This document shows, in pieces, positions 44,383 through 50,628 of a DNA stretch of 50,628 nucleotides (the stretch's first letter is position 1; every line of letters begins with the position of its first letter). This DNA comes from Mastigamoeba balamuthi (lineage: Eukaryota; Evosea; Mastigamoebida; Mastigamoebidae). The position numbers and the translations under genes were made by a program. The DNA lies in contig CACRSC010000010.1 in assembly GCA_902651635.1 (NCBI GenBank), forward strand, positions 122,372 to 172,999. Direction: 5' to 3'. The notes beneath the pieces were generated by a model, which had not been told where the DNA came from, searched no databases, and saw only the letters and a list, made by a program, of their open reading frames with translations.

Positions 44383-44511
44383 TCCTGATACGCCGCGTCG
44401 CGAAGGGTCCACGTCGGCACTGCAGGGCACCGAGGCCAACGGGCTCGTCCCGAGAGCGGTGGCCCGACCTGCCACGGGCTCAGCTGACCTGCTGCCCGTG
44501 TTCTCTCCTGC
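44383..44511 (+). pseudogene. Relic of an ASTE1 exon
   Basis: This stretch aligns to ASTE1 exon 2 (42627-42780): gcgac.tcctgatac.ccgcgtcgc, then ggtccac.tcg, ctgcagg, gaggcc, ggtggcccg and ctgctgcccgt.ttctc, in the same order and orientation. About 24 bp are deleted relative to the parent, and the frame is broken and divergent. It lies 0.5 kb downstream of the intact gene and encodes nothing recognisable itself. Confidence 0.75.
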
Positions 44512-44706
44512 CTCCCACTCCGGACTCTGGACACCAGCACCCTCGGCTGCTGTCTTGTCCTGCTTGCGGTGCCAGACCACCCTGGGCTCGACGCATCACT
44601 ACTCGCCCCCCACCCCCCCCCCCCCCCCNCGTGCGCGCCGCCGCCCGCCAAGCCCAAGCGCCACCACCACCGCTCCAAGTCGCACCACCGCTCGGCGCGC
44701 GCGGCC

Positions 44707-46056
44707 ATGGCCACGCCCGAGCCCACGCCGCCCGCCTCCTACGCCGGCGAGTGCGCCCACTACTCGATCCCGGGCGCCGGCGCGGGCCCCGGGGCCCCGC
44801 AGCCCGCGTGCGCGCGCCTGCGCGGGTCGCTGCAGGATTCGGGGTCGTGCGAGAAATCGCGGCCCGCCACGTCACCGTCGCTGGGAGGCGACCCGCGCGG
44901 GACGCCGGCGGCGGGCGGCGAGGCGGCGGCGAGGAGGAAGTACAGGGACGAGAGGCGCAGGCGCAGGGCCGCGGAGCAGGAGCTCGCGAGGGTCCGCGAG
45001 GAGGCCGCGTCGGACCGCGAGAAGCACGACGCCATCCTCGAGGTGCCTCAGGCCTGACGTGGCGCGCGGGTGGTGGGGAGGTGGGGGTGGTGGTGGGAGT
45101 GGGAGTGGCGGTTGTGCCCCGGTCGGGAATTCCTCTTTCCTGGATTTTTCCTGGTGGGCTCGCGATCAGTCCCGCCCGCTATTGTAAAAAGCCGCCCCTT
45201 GGATAATCTTGTATGCCGCGCGTGTGGTGGTGGTAGTGGTAGTGGTAGTGGTGGTTGCGCGGAGTTCTTCTTTTCCCCCGAACAGGGGATGCGCTTTATC
45301 CCGTTTTGGGTATGCATTTCGGGGGCGTTTTCCAAGCTCCCAGGAAAATTGAGTGGAACTTCCATGCAGGTCAGCGTCGCCATTGTCGCCGAGCGCGACG
45401 CCGCGCGCGCCGAGTCCACCGTGCTGCGCGCCGAGTGCGAGCAGCTCTCCAAGAGCCTCGCCGACGCCCGCCGCACCGCAGGCCTCGCCGAGTCCGCCGC
45501 CGCCGGCGCGCAGGCACAGCTCGCCCGCGTGCGCTCCGACGCCGACGAGCGCGTCGTGGCTGCGCACCGCGCCGCCCAGGAGGCCCGCGCCGAGTCGGCC
45601 GAGCTCGAGCGCCGCCTCGACGAGCTGCGCGCGCTCCTCATAAGCGCCGAACGCGACAGAGACTCGGCCAAAAGCGAGGCGACGACGGCGCTGCTCGCGC
45701 GCGACAAGGCCCGCGTGGCGGCCCACGGGGCCTCTGCAGAGGTCGTCAGGATGATGGAGGCGCTGCGCGTGGCGCGCTCCGAGCTCGAGGCCGCGCGCGG
45801 GGAGGCGCAGAGGAGCGCGCTGACGCTGGCGGCCGAGCAGCAGGCGCGGCCCCGCGCGTGCGTCATGTGCCTCAGCGCGGCGCCGTCGCGCATCTTCCTG
45901 CCGTGCTCGCACTTTGGCGTCTGCGAGGCCTGCGCCGACGGGTTCACGCGCAACGCGCGGGCGATGGCGCAGGGCCCGCACCCCGCGGGGGCGCTGCTGG
46001 TCAAGTGCCCGATCTGCATGCGGGCCAGCAGGCTGCAGCAGGTCTTCTTCTCCTGA
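44707..46056 (+). CDS. Coiled-coil protein with C-terminal RING finger
   Basis: Exons 44707-45042 and 45370-46056 (phase 0, 327-bp intron) give 340 residues from the ATG at 44707. An upstream exon is possible: the frame is open further 5' through KPKRHHHRSKSHH, but a C-run with an unresolved base (44616-44629) obscures it. Residues 1-75 are Pro/Ala-rich. About 80-280 is a long Ala/Arg/Glu coiled coil (KYRDERRRRRAAEQELA, EAASDREKHDAILE and onward). The C-terminus is a C3HC4 RING: CVMCLSAAPSRIFLPCSHFG, VCEACADG, then VKCPICM, ending RLQQVFFS. The layout matches E3 ligases of the IAP/MGRN-type single-RING class. The gene sits between two direct repeats. Confidence 0.8.
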
Positions 46057-46986
46057 CGGCTTTTGATACGGTTATCGCCGTCCTTCTGCCGTCTCGCGGG
46101 GCCGGAAAGGCGCTCGGAGACGGACCGGTCCCTCCGCAACCGCAGTGGGGGACCCCACGTGCACACACAACGCAACCAGCCACCACGCCACTGCCACCAC
46201 CACGCCCTGTGTCTCGAACATTTTTTCCATTTGTTCATGCTGTGTATTCCCTCAGCTGCGCAGTGTAACAAACGCTTCTTTGCCCCTGTGCCGCAATGCA
46301 CTCTGCCTGCTCGCTCTCGAGCAGGTGCTCGCGCGTCCTGTCGCGGTACACGCTCGTCCTGCCGCTTGGGCGACGTTTCAGATGTGGTTTGTGCGTTCAG
46401 TTGGAGAAGGATGGCTTCAGTGTGCTGCCTGAGATAACAGGAGGCGAGGCCACGACTGGAGCACCGGCTCACAGACACACTTATTTCTGCCTACGAGCTC
46501 TCATTGGACGAGCACCGGTGAGAGTTGCAGTAGATGACATGAATGGCACACAGAGAACACACACACTGCATCTTATTTAACTCTGTGAATGTCACTTACA
46601 AAGAAACACTGCACGGGGGCGATGCTCTCGGTGGACGAGCCCCGATGTGGAAGGCAGTGGATGGCAGAAAGAACACACACTTCTTTGTTTTGACTCGGTG
46701 AATGCCGGTTACAAAGCGGCACTGCACGGGGGGCGATGCTCTGGAATCCTGTGCTCTGCGCTCATCGGTGCCCCTGCGCACGCCACTGGGGGTGTGCGCA
46801 GAGGCATGGGGAGAGCAGAGCAGAGGAAGAGGAAGAGGAAGAGGGGGAGAGGGGTCGCAGAAGCAGGTGAGGAGGTGTTCCGGCCGCGCGCGTTAAAGAG
46901 GGGCAGCCATCACGGAAGCGTGTGCGTTTGCAGAGGGCGTGCGTTGGACAGAGGGGGGCGAGGACAGATTGACGCAGAGGCAGGGG
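46057..46986. other. Spacer with a duplicated unit and purine-rich DNA
   Basis: No gene seen. It holds the tandem repeat described separately and a purine tract (46806-46860, agaggaagaggaag). Confidence 0.5.
46507..46742. repeat. Two-copy diverged tandem repeat
   Basis: 46507-46628 and 46634-46742 share blocks in order: gacgagc.cc, aatggca or gatggca, gaacacacac, actc.gtgaatg, ttacaaag, actgcacgggg and gcgatgctct. Unit length is about 113-127 bp. Confidence 0.75.
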
Positions 46987-47312
46987 GAGCAGGTGCTAAG
47001 CCACATGCCAGAGAGCGGGCTGAGGCAATTCAGAATGGAAGAAGAGGAAGCAGAGTGAAAGAGAAGTGTGCCAGCCCGGCAACGAAGAGCCATGGGGGCC
47101 CGGAGATTCTTCTCATGTCACGTCATTTTGCAGATACCGGAATCCCCGGATATCGTGAGAATTCAGTTCGTCGCCGCAGCGAACGCGCGCGTACTCCAAG
47201 GAGCGACCATACAGTGGTGACTTTGCTGCCTGCGTGGAGGGGAGCTGGGTGTCTTTACCTTGTCAGCCAATACACGGTTGGAGAACTGCTGATAACTGTT
47301 GTCGACTGGTGT
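46987..47312 (+). repeat. Direct repeat, copy 2
   Basis: It matches copy 1 (43919-44202) at both ends. The short frame QVLSHMPESGLRQFRMEEEE is retained with a synonymous change (cta to ctg). The copy ends 50 bp before the stop codon of the minus-strand cyclase-like gene. Confidence 0.85.
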
Positions 47313-47361
47313 GTACAGTGGCAGCCGACTGTCCATTATCTTTCACCTCTTTCGCAAAAAT

Positions 47362-49974
47362 CTAGCACTTGCGGGCCTCGAACCACATGACGTTTTCCGA
47401 GAGCATCTGCTTGCACTCCTCCAAGAGCGCCTGGCCGACGCCGTCCTTGGGGAACTCCTTGCAGTACTCTTCGATCGACGAGATGGCCGCCTGCGCGCCC
47501 GCCCTCTCCAGCGTCGACACGACCTTCTCGTACGCGTGCACCATCGCCCTCTGCTCGGGCGTGGCCTTGCCCATGGGGCAGACCGCCTCGTACAGCATGC
47601 TGAGCCCCAGGACGCCCTTGAGCAGGCACTTGCGCACGTACCTGCAGAGCACGTCGTCGGCGACCAGCTTCTGCAGCTCGTGCGAGATCATCGTCGTCGC
47701 GTTGAAGACGCGCGTGACCGACTCGATCTTCTTGGCCTCGGTCACGGTGGCCCCGATGGCGGTGTACGTGTAGTTCTGCTCCGTGCCTGTGTTGCCCACG
47801 AGGCACTCGCCAGTCGACAGGCCGAACCGGACGTCTATCGGCGGCAGTCCTCTGCCGGCGAGGTCAGCAGCCGCTTTGGAGGCCTCCTCGGAGCACGCTA
47901 TGGCCGCGGTCACGGCGAACATGTTGTAGTGCTCGACGGGCTCCGGCTCGTTCCTGCGAGGACCCAAGCCTGTTGGCGTGCCAAAGGCAAAGGGGTGGGG
48001 GTGTGCCTGAGCCAGTGCTCACCAGATGGCCATCAATGAGCCGCCCATGAACTTGTCGACGGTCCCCTTGTAGTCCTGGATGGTGTTGGTTATCCTCTGA
48101 AAGACAATGCTGATGCTCTCCACGAGCTTCTCCGGGGGCTGAACCCGCGCCCGTCAGTTGCACAGAAACCGAAGGTGCTGCCTCACCGTGTCGCTGCACT
48201 TGCGCGAGAGGCCGACGATGTCCGCGAACAGAATTGTGACTGGGGCCTTTTTCATCCCGAGTTGGCGAGGCAGCCGCCCCTTGGCCATATTCTCCCTAAC
48301 GCACCCTGGGATGTACCTGGGAGTGCTCGTCAGTCGCAGCCGGAAGAGGGAGTGTCCCCAGCGACTCTGTGCTTACTTCGACTGTGTTTTGATGTCCAGT
48401 CGAACCCCGTCGATCGCCCTCAGCAGCGCCTTGACCTCACGGAAGAGCCGCGGGCGCTTCTGGGGGCCCTGGGAGTCGCTGCCCGCGCTCTCCTTCCCCA
48501 GTGACAACAGTGCTTGCTTAGCCATGTTGATCTCCCTCGTCGCCAGGCTGCGCGTGGGGCGTTAGTACGCTGTGTGTCCCGTGGGTCTCCTCCACGTGCA
48601 TTGCGAAGTAGGCAGCCCCGACGCCGCAGACGACGCAGAAGCCGCCCACGCCGGCGATGACGATGACCTTCTGAACCGTCACGGAGTCGAGCGAGTCGTC
48701 CTCCCGCGTGGCCACGACGGCCGTCAGCTTTGCCGAGGAGGAGCTGTAGGCCAGCTGGCTCGCGTAGAGCCTGTACGCGGTCCCCCCGGGCGAGACCTTG
48801 ACGTAGTCCCCGCTCCCCATCGTCGCGAACCTCTGCAGCTGCTCGCTCGGCCCTGTGAGCAGCCGCGCCTGGGGGGAGGGAGGGAGCGCCCTCACATGCG
48901 AGCGCATGTCGTCGTAGAGGCCGCGCCAGAGCGTGTCCGAGGCGCCGACGAGCTGGCCGCTCTCGCCGAGGACAGCGACGGCCGAGTTCTTGGAGGGCCG
49001 CGACCACCTGTGGGCCACCAGCTCCGACAGGGCCGCCGCCACGACGCTCACGCGCAGCGACGCGCTCGTCCCGGCGCCAGCGGGCAGCGCTGTCTCGTAG
49101 GTGAGCAGCCCGGGCTCGCTCTGGTTGCTGGGGGCGATCATGCAGACGCCCGTGCAGCTGGGCACCGCGGGGAACGGCCACTCGAGTATCGACGCGCTGG
49201 GCCACGACGTCGGGGGCTCCAGGGGGTCCACCAGCACGTAGCGCAGCGACTTGGAGTACATCGGAGCGTCCTGGCACTGCAGCGTCAGGCTCCCGTTGGC
49301 GGTCCTCACGAGCTCCATTCTTGGCGGGTTCAATTTGCCCGGGTAGTATTCAGATGAGAACGGACCGGCCAAAAAACGCAATACGAACCCGCTTCCCGAA
49401 TTGCTCGCGGTCGACCAGGACCTCAGCCTGAGCGTCCGCAGCCTCGGGTTGACCTGCGCGAGCCCGATGACCGAGACGACCTCGGCTGGTGCGGCCTTTC
49501 TCCAGCACCACGGCAGAGAGTCGTTGAAAAACGTGCCCGAGGACCTCCTGAGCGTCGAGAGCACGTACTGCGCGGTGTGCACGTGAGCCGAGACCACGGA
49601 GAACAGCGCAGAGGCGGTGCGGTGGGGTGGGTCTCACGTCGAGAACGGCTGTCGAGTCCGCGGACGAGGCCTCGATGGACCTGCTCAGCCGCGACAGCGA
49701 GTCCACAGACGCGTCGTGCATGGCACGCAGGGCAGCCGACTCTCCCACCAGCAGAGACGCGACCCCGAATCTTTGGACCCGCGGAGTTTTTGTGTGTGTT
49801 TTGAGGAGGCTGTCGGTTTTCGCGGAAGACGCTGACGGGAGGCAGTGCGGAGCGGTCGGACCCGAATCCCGAGACGCAGATGACGCCGACGGACCACCAG
49901 ACGGCGAGGAAGGGGAAGGAGACGCCGTCGCGGTGGCAGGGGCAGCGTTGGCCGCGGCTCTGCACTGCGATCAT
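47362..49974 (-). CDS. Two-TM receptor with degenerate class III cyclase domain
   Basis: Minus-strand exons: 49974-49862, 49770-49638, 49567 to about 48600, about 48534-48377, 48316-48187, 48138-48023 and 47953-47362. The join near 48535-48600 is approximate; a TACTAAC branch-like site lies in that intron. A first membrane helix (FPFLAVWWSVGVICVSGF) precedes an ectodomain of about 350 residues with a Cache-like feel. A second helix follows (VIVIAGVGGFCVVCGVGAAY), then a cytosolic cyclase homology domain (VTILFADIVGLS, VDKFMGGSLMAIWNEP, VRFGLSTGECLVGNTG, YTAIGATVTEAKKIESV). The second metal-binding Asp is Gly (GG for GD), the transition-state Asn is Thr and the following Arg is Lys, so catalysis as a homodimer is unlikely. 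It may be a regulatory or heterodimer partner. Confidence 0.82.
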
Positions 49975-50038
49975 CCCGGGGGAGGAGAGCGAGGACTTCT
50001 GGGAGCGGCGCGCCTATTTTTGGTGGCCGCTGCAGATT

Positions 50039-50055
50039 TCGGATATTATCGGCCA
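50039..50055. promoter_or_regulatory. GGATATTATC box upstream of the cyclase-like gene
   Basis: tcggatattatcggcc lies 65-80 bp before the minus-strand start at 49974, matching the position of GATAT boxes at other genes. Confidence 0.4.
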
Positions 50056-50199
50056 GAATCAAATGAATCTGACCGACATTCCGCTTGGCGCTCTGGCGAT
50101 TTGGTGTGGATACAGAGCGTTGGAGCAGTATCACGTAAAAGCCCCGTCCTCACGAGCTCCCTACAAATATGATCGTGCTACATATTTTCGAATGAAATG

Positions 50200-50628
50200 A
50201 CGTCATGTGAATCCTATTTTCAGGCAGTTTGACGACTCCGTAGTGTGTCTCACCAGCAGGTCACGCTCCCCTGCGACAGTCCCACCTCATGACGCAGCGC
50301 CACGAAGGCAGACCACCCCGTCCGCCAGCACCCAGACCGAAGGACCTGCTTGGGCGCCTCGCTCGGAAAAACTCGACAGCACACCACACACACCTACCAC
50401 TCGTCTGCAGAACACCGCCTGGTTGCCTAGTAAAACAAAACAAATATCTCTGTTGGGTACACGTGTCTTCTCATGGGGTAGGAAGAGTGGGAGTACAGGG
50501 GAGGAAGAGGGAGATGGGGGGGGGAGAGAGAGAGAGAGAGAGAGAGATAGCCCTGAAGGGGAGGTGTTAGTAACAGCAAGGAAGGTGCTTGTCTTTGGGA
50601 TTGCGGCAAAAAGAGATGAGAGGCACGG
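50200..50628. other. Right-edge spacer with (GA)n microsatellite
   Basis: No convincing coding sequence. A (ga)n tract occupies about 50523-50549 within a purine-rich stretch beginning at about 50490. Confidence 0.6.

Noticed and set aside
47376-47400. Short stretch resembling a tRNA B-box (gcctcgaacc)
   Set aside because: It lies inside the last coding exon of the cyclase-like gene and no cloverleaf can be drawn around it.
1-50628. Bacterial or viral origin of the whole window because of the high GC
   Set aside because: Dense spliceosomal introns, MRD1, CDC123, ASTE1 and RapGAP establish nuclear eukaryotic DNA.

Overview
This window is nuclear DNA from a microbial eukaryote. Genes are split by many short introns (about 45-330 bp, GT...AG, several with a CTAAC-like branch site). 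Coding DNA is very GC-rich with G/C at most third codon positions, and genes lie on both strands a few hundred bases apart. The signalling repertoire (tyrosine-kinase-like kinases fused to a class III cyclase, C2-RapGAP, Cys-rich receptors) is what I would expect of a free-living amoeboid protist. An amoebozoan is my first guess and an apusomonad-like protist the alternative; the sequence alone does not settle the species. For most genes the exon joins given here were worked out by hand so that phases and total length agree; where they do not agree I say so.

Layout: (1) 1-3583 (+), 5'-truncated RhoGAP/C2/C2/RapGAP. (2) 4208-6495 (+), secreted-side Cys-rich single-pass receptor. (3) 6816-9236, AT-rich spacer ending in a long inverted repeat. 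(4) 9237-10512 (-), acidic/coiled-coil protein. (5) 10841-12272 (-), RING-vWA protein. (6) 12706-21004 (+), giant receptor: three LamG modules, 21 Cys-rich repeats, TM, kinase, cyclase, kinase. (7) 21005-23315, AT-rich spacer with a foldback element. (8) 23316-24332 (-), tentative unknown gene. (9) 24378-25803 (+), CDC123. (10) 26074-30045 (+), intronless SNF2-type helicase. (11) 30764-31647 (+), unknown small protein. (12) 31648-34022, gene-poor spacer with a dispersed repeat. (13) 34023-37093 (-), LRR-acidic-WD40 protein. (14) 37766-38839 (+), intronless GT-D-like glycosyltransferase. (15) 39027-41693 (-), MRD1/RBM19. (16) 41927-43874 (+), ASTE1 (asteroid) nuclease-like protein. (17) 43919-47315, a RING gene lying between two direct repeats, with a relic of ASTE1. 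(18) 47362-49974 (-), two-TM receptor with a degenerate cyclase domain. (19) 50200-50628, spacer with a (GA)n tract.

Two themes stand out. The first is signalling: a kinase-cyclase-kinase receptor, a second cyclase homologue that has lost catalytic residues, a dual Rho/Rap GAP candidate and two RING proteins occur together in 50 kb. The second is recent rearrangement: intragenic module duplication (C2 pair, LamG/Cys-rich units), duplicated intergenic blocks, a gene relic and two foldback elements. A recurring GATAT-type motif 50-100 bp upstream of several start codons looks like a shared core promoter element. I found no rRNA or tRNA genes and no CRISPR array.
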